Below are positions 1 to 13,390 of a stretch of DNA of 64,000 nt, piece by piece. Source of the DNA: Microplitis mediator (Eukaryota; Arthropoda; Insecta; Hymenoptera; Braconidae); NCBI RefSeq assembly GCF_029852145.1, contig NC_079977.1:4301879-4365878 (forward strand), read 5' to 3'. Each line of letters begins with the position of its first letter. Position 1 is the stretch's first letter. Below the pieces are notes generated by a model that saw nothing but the letters and a program-made list of their open reading frames with translations, searched no databases and was not told the origin of the DNA. A program made the translations under genes and the position numbers.

Positions 1-575
1 TTTAGGTCTATAATTATCTTCATATATAATTTATTTTCTATGAAAAATTTCAAATAAAATTCCAGTTTACTAATTTTCAATCGTTATCAAAAAATCTTTA
101 TCTAACTTTAAAAAATTGAATATCCTTCAGGATCCTGGACTTGTCTTTTATACTCATGACGTCCTCCATCCATGGACTACTCATGTCCCTGACAACTTTC
201 TCTTTACTTGCCAAAGAATTTCATCGTATAATTTTTTTTAAATATTTTCACTATACTTTTGTATACATATTCTCCTTATATATATATATATCTATATGTA
301 TATATATATATATACTATGCTATTTATCATTTCCACTTTTATTATTGTTAATGCTTTTAAATTTTAAAAATCCAGCCTTCACTAATGGAAAAAGATTCGG
401 ATCTATGATTTAGGAAAACTCTTAAGTTTTTGACCGTTAAAATATTTTGTACCTGAGATTCAAATATACCTGAAAAATTTTCCTAAGCATTTAACTGTGA
501 GTTTACTGAAGGGTCTCTGCTAGCATAGGCAGTAAATTATGAATTTCCGAACTTTTAAATTTTTATTGCAGCCAA
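1..575. other. AT-rich non-coding DNA
   Basis: No supportable gene. It contains a (TA)-rich tract around 280-315. The short open frame at 141-413 is dominated by Phe, Ile and Tyr codons expected from random A/T sequence and shows no protein-like pattern. Confidence 0.6.
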
Positions 576-769
576 ATGATACTGAGCCGACGTCTAATAA
601 TTTTTTAAACTTCTTCAAAATTATGAGTTATAAAAAAAAAATATTTTAGAAAATTGCACTTGTCGTTTTTTTAATTTTCTACATGTGCATATTTTTAGTT
701 TTTTTTTTTTATTGATTAGTTGAAAAAAAAAAAAAAACGAAAATTTTTGTCTGCTAAGTTCAGGATCAT
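576..769 (+). repeat. ATGAT-family MITE copy 1
   Basis: Starts ATGATACTGAG, then CCGACGTCTAATAA, and ends CTAAGTTCAGGATCAT. The interior has the TACATGTGCAT block shared by all family members. It is flanked by 9-bp near-identical direct repeats, TGCAGCCAA at 567-575 and TGCAGTCAA at 770-778. These are non-repetitive sequences, so this is good evidence for a target-site duplication. No coding capacity. Confidence 0.85.
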
Positions 770-1132
770 TGCAGTCAAGGATTATTGTGAATATAGAAGT
801 GAATTTACAAAAATTATCTGTAGATGTGATATCAATTATAAAGAGAGAATTGTGTGGTACTGAATAAATCGTCACGCTATGTTGTGTGATAGAACAGCAT
901 TAAACATCGCCATTATCATTGACATTGTTCTTTAGATCGAGTAGTATTTCACAGACCGCCATAAAATTAAGTAAAAACTCGCGAGTTATTAAAAATATGG
1001 GATGGAAATAATAATTTTTTTGATGCGTTGATAATTTGTGTTCATTTTTTATTTTAGAGAAAAAAATTTTTTTTTAATGCAAAGTAATTACTCAGTGCAT
1101 GAAAATTACTCGGTTCAAATTTATGATACTGA

Positions 1133-1326
1133 AGTTAGCCGACGTCTAATAATATTTGGATTTTTTTTAAAACGGTAAATTATAAAAAAAAAAAAAATTG
1201 AAAAAATTGCAACTGTAGTTTTTTAAATTCTCTGTATGTGCATATTTTTTATTTTTTATTTTTTTGTTATTTATTTATGGGAAAAAAATTCCGAAAATTT
1301 TTAATTGTCTGCTAACTTCAGGATTA
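1133..1326 (+). repeat. ATGAT-family MITE copy 2
   Basis: Same family: left end ATGATACTGAAGTTAGCC, right end CTAACTTCAGGATTA. Perfect 9-bp flanking duplication TTCAAATTT at 1124-1132 and 1327-1335. Confidence 0.87.
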
Positions 1327-1344
1327 TTCAAATTTCCAAAAAAA

Positions 1345-2210
1345 TTTTGTACTTGAGTGAAGTTGGATAATTTTTCTTCCGTCAAAAAATTACTTGGCGC
1401 AAGAAATCTTCTGCGTTATAAAATAGACACGAATTTTCTGACAGAAAATTTTTTCTCGCTCCAAGAAAATTTTTGTTTACTATTTATAGTGCGAAAAATT
1501 TCTTGGGACAATTCAAAATTTTTTAAACTTTTTTTCAGTGTACAAAAAAATTAAATCCCTTTTTTTACTTTGAATCACACAGAAAAAAATTTTCTTGGCG
1601 CGAAAATTTTTTTGAATTATAAATTTAAAACAAAAATTTCTTAGAACGAGAAAAATTTCTTGCGCCAAGAAAATTTTTTTTTTCGTATACAATATGATGA
1701 TTTTCCATGTAAAGAAAATTTTTCCACCAAAAATACCCACAAATTTTCCCAAAAAAATTACTGATTATAAAAAAAATTATTTAATCAAACATTTTTATGG
1801 ATTTTTTTTTCCCATGTAAAAAGTTTTTAAAATAAAAATATATAACAAAACTCATACACAGAAAAAAATTTTTACTCGTCTCAAGAAAATTTTTGCATTA
1901 CGAATTGAAAACAGAAATTTTTTTACTGCGAGATGAATTTTCTCAGAGCAAGAAAAAACTTTTTGAGTCTATAAATTTTTTCTTGTCCCAAGAAAATTTT
2001 TGTGTTCAAATTATAATAAAAAAAAATTCTTGCGCCCAGAAAATTTTTTTCTTCCGTATACCATATGATAATTTTCTATGTAAAGAAAATTTTTCCATCA
2101 AAAATACCCACAAATTTTTCCCAAAAAAATTACTGATTATAAAAAAAATTATTTAATCCCAAATATTTTTTCCCCATGTAAAAAGTTTCCAAAATAAAAA
2201 TATATAACGA
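1345..2210. repeat. CACAG-type AAGAAAATTTTT repeats with a direct duplication
   Basis: Successive short units of the type TTCTTGGCGCAAGAAAATTTTTG, with CACAGAAAAAAA starts at 1578 and about 1858. The segments 1686-1846 and 2055-2208 are close direct copies of each other, sharing the TACCCACAAATTTT and ATTACTGATTATAAA blocks, so the unit was duplicated locally. The open frames over this region, on both strands, are products of the repeat and are not genes. Confidence 0.7.
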
Positions 2211-2735
2211 CTCAGGTATATTTAATATGAATAATTTTAAATTAAATACTTTCAAAATATATATTATTTTAGAGAAAGTACCGTAGGCGTGGGTCAATTA
2301 ATTTGATTATTCTCTATCGGATCACCTTTAGGATCACAAAAAATTAATTATTCTCATTATATAATTATTTCTTTAAATTGAAAAAAAAAATGTCATCATA
2401 AATATATCCTATAAAATGTAGAAAAAAAATTGTCACGTTAAATATCGAATTTAATAATATACTTATTTTAGTAATTCCTATAAATGTATAAGAATATATA
2501 TATATAAAAGGTATATAGAGACAAGTTAGCTGTCCGAATACGTCGAAAGAGAAGCGAACAGGCTTCCGAGTTGTTTGACCAGCTGCCACATGAGATATAT
2601 ATTCTCCTTATTCGTCTCTTTAATCTCACCTGTATCTATTTTCTCTTTCTTAATACTACCTTTAGCTTCATGAATTCCTGGCATAAGTATATATTATAAA
2701 AAGAGTATCAATTGTATACATATATATAGTATATT

Positions 2736-2767
<32 letters not shown>

Positions 2768-3225
2768 CTACATACAGGATCTTTAGTTATCAGACATTTT
2801 AACATCATACTAATATATAATCAAATTGATTATAGATTAAATATATATTCTTAAAGATTGAGAGATATTTTAATTTAATAGCTTTGGCAATTTATCATAT
2901 ATATTGTTATATCAGATTATAATATTTACATTTAATTTAGAGGTGATACGTAGAAATTTTTACCATTATTTCATTTTTACATATATAGTATATTATGCTA
3001 CTCTGTGAAAATTTGCTTTGGCAGAATTTAACGGGTGTGCATTGGCGCCGCCAGCCGGAGGCAAATTTTGAAGGTGTCGGATTATTTCAAATATTTTAAA
3101 CTTCCCGCCAAAATTTCAAATTTTCAAAAAAAACAAATTATTGGTTCCGGACGAAATTTTGAAGATCGCGATTTTTTGAGGTTCTAGGAAAATAATCTAT
3201 TTCCGGTCAGATGTCCGTGTGTGTG
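2211..3225. other. Non-coding DNA with (TA)n tract
   Basis: No gene seen. Contains a (TA)n microsatellite at about 2740-2767. A slightly GC-richer patch at 3030-3090 (GGCGCCGCCAGCCGGAGG) leads into the fold-back element that follows. Confidence 0.5.
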
Positions 3226-4235
<1,010 letters not shown>

Positions 4236-4350
4236 ACGTGCAGACGTGTGTGTAAATATTCTAACTTTTGAACGGACCGATTTGGATCTTTAAGGCGACA
4301 TTCGAAGCGATCTAATTTTTAAATTCTGTGAAAAAAAAAATCCATTACTC

Positions 4351-4370
4351 GGGGGGGGGGGGGGGGGGGG
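4351..4370 (+). repeat. G20 homopolymer
   Basis: Twenty consecutive G residues, very unusual in this AT-rich window and the only long G run in it. It could form a quadruplex on the plus strand, or mark an assembly or sequencing problem. Confidence 0.95.
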
Positions 4371-5066
4371 CTTTTGGGACCGATCTGTAGGGTCAATCGT
4401 TTTTCAGATTTTTTTTCTATGGAATACAAGAAAATTGCAGTTGAAGTCCGTGAAATCGGAACTTTTCCTCAATCTTGACCTTCAGAAAACTTGTAGATGT
4501 AAGAGCGCATGCGTGTAGTTTACTTTTTGGAGAAGGAACATTCGATAAGTCGAATTTTCCAGGAAATTTTCATCCCTCCATAGACTAACTGTCCGAGATA
4601 ATAATTGAGATCCCAATAGGTCTTACAACTTTTTTTCTAGTCGGGATGGAATTCAACTATATAATTTTTTGGAAAAGACATTTTCCAAAAGACGGACATA
4701 AATTTTGGACGTCCAAAAATTTTTCTTGCTTTGATTAAAAAAATATTTTAATTAATTAAAGGAACTTTATTTATTACTGTACTTTATTGTCCATAGTATT
4801 TTATTTTTAAATATTTTTTTAACATGAAACATGATTTAATGATAGTTTTACTACGTGGCGATATTTTATTTCACGTTATGTTATAAGCGACGAGACGTTT
4901 CTATTTCAAGATAACGAAAAATAAAAAAAATTTAACGTTGAGTATCTCGGAATTTATTCGTGGCACACAAAGTTCTTTTTACCCTTAAAAAAATCCAATG
5001 TCTCATATTTATAAGTTCTACAGGTCCAACTTTTTTTAATTTTTTTTTTCAAACAAATTTTTTTTA
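4371..5066. other. Non-coding DNA
   Basis: No gene or named repeat recognised. Sequence around 4380-4700 is less AT-rich than its surroundings but has stops in all frames. Confidence 0.4.
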
Positions 5067-5303
5067 CACAGAAAAAAAGGATTTCTTGGCGCAAGAAAAA
5101 TTTTTCATTACGAAATGAAAATTTTCTTTAGACTTAAAAAAACTTCTTGGCCGAAAAAATTTGTTCTCACCTCAGGAAAATTTTTTCCCAACCTAAGGAA
5201 AATTTCCTTTTTAATTTATAATGCAAAAAATTTCTTGAGCCAAATAAAAATTTTTTTGGGGCGAGAAAAAATTTTTTCCGCCAAGAAATCTTTTTTTTCT
5301 GTG
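5067..5303. repeat. CACAG-type element
   Basis: Begins TA-CACAGAAAAAAAGG and ends CTTTTTTTTCTGTG. The interior is the AAGAAAATTTTT family (TTTCTTGGCGCAAGAAAAAT, ACCTAAGGAAAATT). The open frame at 5115-5411 is a shadow of this repeat. Confidence 0.75.
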
Positions 5304-6429
5304 CAGGTTACGAAATTCATGATTTTTAATAAAAAAAAAAAATGCATTTATTCACATTCTGCAAATTCAAAATTCGTATTAAATATTTTCGAAAATGTTA
5401 ACAAAAATTAGTTTCCTAAATTTTTTCAAAATTCCCTGTTTTAATTTCGATCCAAAATTAATATGATGGAAAAAAATATTTTTTTTTTCTCTAAATTTTG
5501 AGTCCCATTTCGTATCGCTTTGAATTTTTACTATACGTAATTTTTTTTCACGCCCATATTTTTGAGGTCTGCTGTCATATGACTCAGTCTCCCCTAATTC
5601 TTCAAAAACAATTATTATTTATAGCAAAAAAATTTTAAATTGACAATACATTGAAATAGTTATATTTCTTCCTGTATATATTTCCATCACTGGTCAATGA
5701 CCCAACAAAAAACCCGGTGCTTAATTTCAATGAACATAATAGCAAACCACAATCAAGGGTATACTAAATTGTCATGTCGAACCCTACCTTTCTCCCCTAA
5801 TTTTTTTTTTTTTTAAATAAATATTTTAAATTGAGAATAAAATGATTTAAAAATTTGAAAATAATTTCTATTAATTTTTCAATGATTGTATATATTTATA
5901 ACTTCTCGGTGATTATTTATAAAAAAATATATAAAATATAATCTTGAGGATAAGCTACGATCGGTAGATTATGGGATCAAGCTGAAGTTAACGCATTAAA
6001 TGTATGTTGTATATTTGTCGGTGCATGAGGAACAAGAGAAATAACAAGAAAAAATAAAGGGCATTAAATAAAAATTAAAAAAAAAATAATAATAATAATA
6101 ATAAGAGTATGAAAGTTTCGCTAAGCGAAGAAGCTATTGTTTACGAGCGATTGCCGTCCGCCATTAGGGAGATAAATATCTTTCGGTAAAAATAGGGTGG
6201 GACTACGGGATATGCTCGTGTATTATGGTGTTCTTTAATCATGTGTGTAATGTAGTATATGGGTATTTTTTATTGTTGTGGTATAGTGATGGTCAGACCG
6301 GATTTTTAAATGATTGAGTGTTAAAAAGTCAGATACAATAAATAAATTCAATGAAAATTTTTAATTGTATGTTAACTTATTTTTATTATACTGATATTTG
6401 TTTATAAAAAAAATTTTATTTCAACATTT
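5304..6429. other. Non-coding DNA; one GC-richer island
   Basis: No gene seen. A GC-richer island at about 6115-6235 (CGAGCGATTGCCGTCCGCC, then GGGTGGGACTACGGG) stands out from the A/T background and may be conserved non-coding or regulatory DNA. It has no open frame of useful length. Confidence 0.35.
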
Positions 6430-7195
6430 ACACAAAAAAAAAAAATTTTTTTGACGTAAGAAATTTTCTGCATTATAAATTTTCTTAGCATAAGAAAAAA
6501 TTTTCTCGTTTCAAGATAATTTTTCCTCGTCTCAGGAAAATTTTTTTTTTCAATTCATATGCAAAAATTTTTAGATTAGAAAAATTTTTCGTGTCCTTTA
6601 TAAACTCCCTTGTTCAAGAAAAATTATTGTTTTCAATTCATATGAGAAAATTTTCTTAGGAAAAAAGAAAAATTTTAGATGGGAAAATTTTTTCGTGTCC
6701 TTGATAATTTTCCCTCGTTAAAGTAAAATTTTTGTTTTCAATTCATATCAGAAAATTTTCTTAGAAAAGAAAAAATTTGTAGATGGGAAAAATTTTCTCT
6801 TGTTTCAAGATAATTTTTCCTCGTCTCAGAAAAATTTTTGCTTTCAATTCAAATGCCAAAATTTTCGTAAGAAAAAAAGAATTTGTAGATGGGAAAAAAT
6901 TTTCGTGGCTTTAAGATAATTTTCTCTTGTTCAAGAAAAATTTTTGTTTTCAATATGAGAAAATTTTCTTAGGACGAGAACAAATTTCTTAGTGCAAATT
7001 TTCTCGATCTAGAAAACTTTTTTTTTTAATTCATATGCAAAAAATTTCTTAGAAGCAACAAATTTCTTATACAAAATTTTTCTGCCCGTAGAAAATTTTT
7101 CCTTATCCAAAGAAAATTGTTTTCAATTCATAATGCAAAATTTTCTTCGAGTACATGAAAATTTTTTACTTCAAAAAAGTCTTTTCTGTACATAC
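6430..7195. repeat. Expanded CACAG-type AAGAAAATTTTT array
   Basis: Longest member of the AAGAAAATTTTT family. Units of TTTTCAATTCATATG then AAAATTTTCTTAGAAA recur about every 110-130 bp (near 6625, 6735, 6845, 6950, 7030, 7110), so the interior of one element has been tandemly amplified. Confidence 0.7.
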
Positions 7196-9712
7196 TAAAA
7201 AAAAAATTATAATATTTATGTGAATAATTTACTTTGCTTACTTCCAAATCGCAATTTCAAAAAAATTATTTTCAAAATTTGAATACTTATATATTTTTTA
7301 TATACTTATATATGTATATAAATTTTTGACTTGAAATTATTGTAGTAAATTTGCATACTAAATTTTAACCAGGGCCGTTTATAAAAAAAAAATTATAAAA
7401 ATTTGAATCACAAAAATTCAAAATTTTGATATATTATTATATATAATAATAATAAAGTATATAATGTCGGACTTAGTTAAAATTACTATCAACCTATGAA
7501 ACAGTCACTTAAAGATTATTTAAAATAAATAATAAAGTATTAAAATTGATATACTTATTATTTAAAATTCCACCTGGCAGACACTTGTATTTGATTAGCA
7601 ACTGTTGGCACATAAGCCACATCATCATTATTTTACATCGATCGTTTCTCGCTACTCCATCTTTATTATCGCTCACGTTATTTCATTTTTTAATTTTTTT
7701 TTCTTACTGTTATCTATTAATTTAATGTTTTCTCAGTACAATACTCATACATTCTCTGTTTGAAAGATATTTTAATTTCGTTCTTAAAGAAACTGGACGG
7801 AAATTCGAGCGCCGATCTTAGGGAACAGGCTAAAATTATCCAGCGATGTTGGAATATACATAAATAGACTGAATATATATAATTTTGGTTTTTACGAGAC
7901 AGAAACTTCTTGTGATTTTAAAAAAGCGACATCTGAAGCCAAGAAACTCATAAAAAATTGATATTATTTAAAAATAATTGACTGGGAACCAAAATTCAGT
8001 TCAAAAGAAACGAAAAAGTTTTGATTTTTTTAATTTTTAATTTATGAGCAGCGGGAAATTCAAAAAAATTTACTGCAGGTCGCCATTTGACTTGGGTACA
8101 TTTTTAAAAAATTTTTTAAAAATAAAGTTATCAAAATTTTATTTTTTTGAACAAAAAAAAATTTTTTCACAGAAACAATTTGAAAAATATATAATTTAAG
8201 TTCAAAATTTTGATTTCGGCTCTTAAATGACCTGGTGCCATTTTGACTCCAGATCGTTTTCACTTTTTGATTTTTTGATAAAAATCTCGAGGTTTTTTTT
8301 TGTAAAAAAATTAATCTGTTGTAGATTTTATTTAATGATAAATTTTGAAAACTCATCCTGGACATTTTTCCCGCTGGTGTAAAAATGTCACCGTGTGACA
8401 CATGACATTTTACAGACGTGTGTCTTTTAGGAGTTAAAAATACATTTAGAAAATTAATGTATAAATTTTTGTTGAAGAATTATTTGAAACAAACCGCGAA
8501 AATTGATATGATTTTTTAAAAATTTAAAATTGCCGCCATTTCTAAATTAATGAACCGATTTCGCTCATCTTGAAAACGATTAAAGTAACTATTGTTTAGA
8601 GTAATATGATCACTGTGATAACTAAATATATCATTTCAAATAAATATACAAGTATATAAATATACAAGTATACAAATAATATTTAAGTATATAAATTTTT
8701 GAACCGGCGGGAATATTCAAATTTAGTAAATAAATGGTGATATGACAGCAAAATTTTTTTAAAGTCACCATAAAATTTTCTGCAAAAAACCCGACCTATG
8801 ATGAAATCAGACTGAAAAAACAATAAAATTATTTTGTTTCATTAAACGATTTGTGAAATATAATTACATTATTTTTTTTTTTCTTATGGCTGATTCATTT
8901 CGTGGTTAAGAACAGAGCCACAAAACCACTAGTGATACTCGAAACTTAGGGAACAAGTTTGTATTGAAAATTATTAAATAAATATTAAAGTAAAATTAAA
9001 AATATAAATTTGAATTTTTTCAAATAATTTTTTCTACGGGATATAATAAAGTATTTTTTTCAATTGAATTTATGATAAGAAAAAGTTTATCTTATAAATT
9101 TATATTATCTATCTTTGACAATAGATATAATTATCTATACATTGGTTAATTAAAGAATATAAAACACCATATCGTATGTTTTTATCTAAAAGATTACAGA
9201 ATATTTACTTGTCATCAATTTATCGTTAAGTAGTTGCCACTATTTGTGTATTTGTTTATCAGAAAATAAAAATAGAGTCATTGTGAGAAGCTTCAAGAGC
9301 CTCGACATGACTAAAATATGATGATTCATTGATAAATCATAGATCAAAATTTTGATACAGAATATGTATAAAACATACATGTGTAATATAAATTTATTTA
9401 TATATATAAATGTGTATATAGAGTAAATTTCATAAAAAATTCTGTCGCCACGATATTAAAAAAAATTCGTCTTCAAAAATTTTTGAAATAAATTTTTAAA
9501 AAATCAGACAACTTTTTTTTTTATTCTTTCAGAAATAAAAAAAAATTATCACGAGTAAAATATAATTTCAATTAGCGTGTGGAAATAATTATGAAAATTT
9601 TTTGCAAGAAATTTTTTAATTCAAAATTATTTTGGAAGTTCAAAAAAATTATTGATTACGAAATTTAAATTTTGTAATAATTTTCTTTTTTTTTTAAATT
9701 GAAATTGACCTG
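7196..9712. other. Non-coding DNA
   Basis: No supportable gene. Contains (TA)-rich tracts near 7300 and 9390. The 113-codon minus-strand frame at 8060-8401 is Lys/Phe/Ile-rich with no recognisable motif and lies in the same kind of A/T sequence as elsewhere, so I do not call it. Confidence 0.45.
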
Positions 9713-9785
9713 CGGACAAAATAACCGCGACAAAATAATCAACGACAAAATAACCGAATGACAAAATTACCTACGACAGATTGAC
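9713..9785 (+). repeat. Short GACAAAATAACCG tandem repeat
   Basis: About five degenerate copies of a 13-15 bp unit GACAAAATAACCG. The same GACAAAATA word forms the arms of the fold-back at 13240-13390, so this may be a single arm or relic of that element. Confidence 0.6.
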
Positions 9786-10467
9786 TGTGAATTTTTTCAC
9801 AAGGAGTAACTTCATATTGAAATAAATTGAACATTAATGTTAATTTCTAAATTAAATAAAATATATTTTCTGATAAATTACATTTATTTTTTTTTTAGTA
9901 TATGTAATTTTCATCGTAATAGTCTTATATTATTTATTATAATTGAAGTATATCAAGAAATTTTCAAATCTTTCTATTTATATTCATATTGCCCCTCAGT
10001 AATTATTAAACATTAAGTAACCGAATTTAATGAGGTGCAGGCGGCTAATGGCGGCACAAAATTTTCTTATCTAAAATTTTGATGTCAAATTACTATAAGT
10101 GTTAATGTAAAAAGAATAATTAAATTTTTTTTTAATTTTTACGTAAAAATCATAGAAATCTTAATTTCAAAAATTTTATTTTATAATTAAATTATTGACT
10201 ATATAATTAATGACTTGCAATCTTATTTTCCACATGTTTCAAATATTTTACCCCCAAAAAAATATCCAAGTCTTTAAAAATTTTTCTAAAATAAAACAAT
10301 TAAGAAAAAAAAACATTCAAGTTCTCAAATTCAGTTAGACAAGTGGGCGTGAAATAAAAATGGTCTTTTTTTCCTTCATCTTTCAGTAGCATGAAGGAAA
10401 ATTAAAAAAAAATTCCCATAAGATGTCACATCCCTCATTTATAACCGTTGAGGACCTGCTACATATA

Positions 10468-10788
10468 TAGTCTACTACCCGTCAAAAGCCTCTTCCCCTC
10501 AATCGGCAGTTACTGAGTCCCAACGGCTTCCCAACTTAACCACTTTTTTGAATTTCGTAGCAAACATCCCGTTATAAGCCTCCGTTAAAATTCTATAAAT
10601 TATAAACTGACAGAAGGAACAAAATATCAAAATTGACAAATCGTAAATATGACGTTTAAAATGATACAAAATAAATACAGGCTTATAACGAGTAGTCGAG
10701 ATCAAAACTGAACGCGCGGTGGGAGTCTGAAATTTCAAAAAAAAATTTATCCTGTTCCCTAGACCAGGCTTATGCCGGTAGTCGACTA
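10468..10788 (-). mobile_element. Short copy of TA-flanked element C
   Basis: Inverted copy, 321 bp, of the element best preserved at 29227-29776. The right end reads GGTAGTCGACTA and the left end TAGTCTACTACCCGTC; inner blocks include GGCTTATAACGAGTAGTCGA and CGTTATAAGCCTCCGTTAAA. Flanked by TA on both sides. The 79-codon open frame inside also recurs in the 59.6 kb copy, which shows it is a translation of the repeat and not a gene. Confidence 0.8.
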
Positions 10789-11829
10789 TATATTGTCAAG
10801 AAACCTTGTGGCAATAAGTTAAATATTGAATGATTTTACAGAATATAAAGTAAAGCAGGAAGGAAAGTATCAGCGGACATGCTGGTCGCCGGGTGCATAA
10901 GTTTAAGTAAAGAAATAAAGAAATGAAAAGTTGGGTCTCAGAAAGAATATTTGAGTAGTGGACTACACATTACGGTCTATGTGAAGAAAAAAATTTATAT
11001 ATATACATATATATATGAAAAGGACGAGGGGCTGGACTCCCGGAGCGAAAACGCATGTGTTTCACACGTGTCTTTACCACTTGGCCTGGTGAACCAAACC
11101 CATTTACCAGAGCATTGCATTAACAAAAACGATCAAGTATGTCTTTTTTTTCCTTCTTTTAATTTTATTTTCATAGTGCAGGAGCTGAGGGTTCTTTACG
11201 TTACCATATGGATCTCTACCAGACAATATTCACTAATTGTATCTTATAACCAGGAATTTTTAATCCAACCCTTCGTCTTAATATTATTCTTATTATTTAT
11301 TATTTATTATTTATTTTGTCGTTTAAATTCACACCGGATTTTTTATAATTTTTCTATGATTTTTTTAAAATTTATTTGTATGGTAATGCGAGAAAATTTT
11401 CTATATGATTACTAAACAATATATGAAAAAAAAAATTCATTATTTTAAAATGAATTAATTTTTAATTATCGTATTTTTTAAAAAAATGTTTGGCTTCAAT
11501 GACCGTAAATTTTTTTTTTTTTTAATGGCTTACATTACATCCGTCTGCATACTCGGCAAATACATTATTATCTTATATTAAAAGTATATAAAAGGGCCAT
11601 GTGACAGAAAATAAGTTAAGACAAGTCATGGTTGTATAGCAGTATAAATATTAACGGAAGTATGTTTCATATAAAATATATAATATGACGTTATGTAAAA
11701 AATTTTTGACTTCACACAGAGAATTTTATAGTAAAAATTACTAAGATACCTCAGTATTCTTGAAAATTAAAACATTTTTTAATGAAATTTTATTAAAATA
11801 TACTCTGACAAATAACTATTTTTATTCTA
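10789..11829. other. Non-coding DNA
   Basis: The 154-codon plus-strand frame at 10951-11415 is the longest in the first 40 kb, but its first third is a (TA)n translation and its last half is Ile/Phe/Leu-rich A/T sequence. A GC-richer stretch at 11025-11115 has no splice-bounded coding pattern. No gene called. Confidence 0.4.
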
Positions 11830-12892
11830 CACGGAAAAAAATGAACTATATAAATTGAGAACGACAAGTAATATAATAATAAAGTGATCAGTAATGTTTT
11901 CATTTATCATTAAAACGTTAATAATTACAGGATAAATATGAAAATTTATTGTCTACCCAGAGAGGAAAGTACCACGGGCCCAGGCTTGGCCCAACTTTGT
12001 AGAACCTTGGGCCAGGCTTGTAAGCCAGTCTTGACCCAGCCTTGGTAGAAGCCTGGAATGATAATCTCGGGCCAAGCCTGGTTGCCAGACCTGGCCCATG
12101 CTTGGTTACCAGACCTGGCCCATGCTTGGTTGCCAGACCTGGCCCAGGCTTCCAGGAAACGAATAAATTTAATTAAAAAAAATTTATTATTATTAACCTT
12201 GTAGAATTCATGATCATTAACGTTTTAATTATCTAAGGGAGGTAAATGATGTGAAAAAAACTCGGTGGAAATTCTGCTGGACTCTGGGCGCGAACTGCCG
12301 TACTTCTGATTACTGGGTCCGAACGGTAGCTACTGAACGAATCTACTAACGTTGAACTGGTACATTTATATGATCTACTTATATTTACCATAGGTATATC
12401 CCAACTTGGGTAATCCTACCTTGGCCCAAGTCTGGGTTGCCATTGGACGGCCAAGGCTAGGTTACCCAGTCTTGGCCCAAGCCCGGGTAATCATTGTAAG
12501 GGCCAAGGCTAGGTTACCCAGTCCTGGCCCAAGTCTGGCTTGCCATTGGATAGCCAAGACTAGGTTACCCAGTCCTGGCCTAAGCCTGGCTTGCCATTGG
12601 ATGGCCAAAGCTAAGTTACCCAGTCCTGGCCCAAGCCTGGGCCAATATAGGTGTGCCAAAGCTAGGTTCCCCAGTGCTGGGCCAAGTAGGGGCCCGTTGT
12701 TCAACTCTGGCAGCTCCTGTATGGGTATGCAAGAAAAATTACTATTTGAACTTTAAAAATCGTAACTGTTACTTAGAAAATTGACGACACGTATTATAAA
12801 ATTTATTATTTGAAATGTTAAAAATCCCCATATTGACACCGGGTTCTGGGTTATAATTTTAAATACTAATTTTTAAAGTTTTTTTTTCCGTG
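11830..12892. repeat. CACGG-type element carrying a GGCCCAGGC minisatellite
   Basis: Starts TA-CACGGAAAAAAATG and ends TTTTTTTTTCCGTG-TA, giving a 1063-bp unit with inverted termini and TA on both sides. Inside are two GC-rich arrays: 11975-12150, built on TTGCCAGACCTGGCCCA, and 12400-12690, a 51-bp unit with GTTACCCAGTCCTGGCCCA recurring at 12461, 12513, 12564 and 12615. Because 51 is a multiple of three, both strands stay open (plus 12406-12756, minus 12462-12704). These frames are minisatellite translations and I do not call them genes. Confidence 0.75.
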
Positions 12893-13076
12893 TATTTACT
12901 ACACGGAGAAATTATTCTTGTTTGAAATTCTATGGTGTCATATAAAGCCAGACCATGTTGGCCACCTGACGGAAATCATCATATAAATATACTGCAAAAA
13001 TTACTATGGCCATAGTAAAATTTATGGTACATAGTTACAGTAACTCGTAAAATTATCGTGGTCAATTGACATCACA

Positions 13077-13212
13077 CACAGAAAAAAATTTCTACTTGTC
13101 CCTGACTCAAGAAAACTTTTGTTTTTAATTCGTAATTCAAAAAATTTCTTAGGGCAAGTAAAAATTTTTATGAAATTGAATTTTTCGCGCTAAGAAATCC
13201 CTTTTTTCTGTG
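13077..13212. repeat. CACAG-type element, short
   Basis: CACAGAAAAAAATTTC start and CTTTTTTCTGTG end, followed by TA. A 136-bp member with the AAGAAAATTTT interior. Confidence 0.75.
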
Positions 13213-13239
13213 TACAGTAAAAAATTTATCGGTTCCATG

Positions 13240-13390
13240 CGTTTTGAGCACCTGACAAAATATCCCCGACAAAATATCTCTGGACAAAATATCCCCAGTT
13301 TTTTTTTCCGTTTTTTTGGCTTTTTTCACATTTTTGCTTTTTTTTCATGGGGATATTTTGTCGGGGATATTTTTTCAGGTGCTCAAAACG
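13240..13390. repeat. Small fold-back (CGTTTTGAGCACCTGA)
   Basis: 151-bp inverted repeat. The left arm CGTTTTGAGCACCTGACAAA continues with ATATCCCCGACAAAATA, and the right arm is its complement ending GGTGCTCAAAACG. The short open frames on both strands here are artefacts of the palindrome. Confidence 0.85.

Noticed and set aside
8060..8401. 113-codon minus frame
   Set aside because: Lys/Phe/Ile-rich A/T translation without motif or splice sites.
10499..10738. 79-codon minus frame, similar to one at 59560-59763
   Set aside because: The similarity is explained by both lying in copies of element C; the frame is short and not continued in the full-length copy.
10951..11415. 154-codon plus frame
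   Set aside because: Begins in (TA)n and continues as Ile/Phe/Leu-rich A/T sequence; no motif.
12406..12756. 116-codon plus frame and 80-codon minus frame with Pro/Leu/Gly repeats
   Set aside because: Both come from a 51-bp minisatellite whose length is a multiple of three; open on both strands, no start context or splice evidence.
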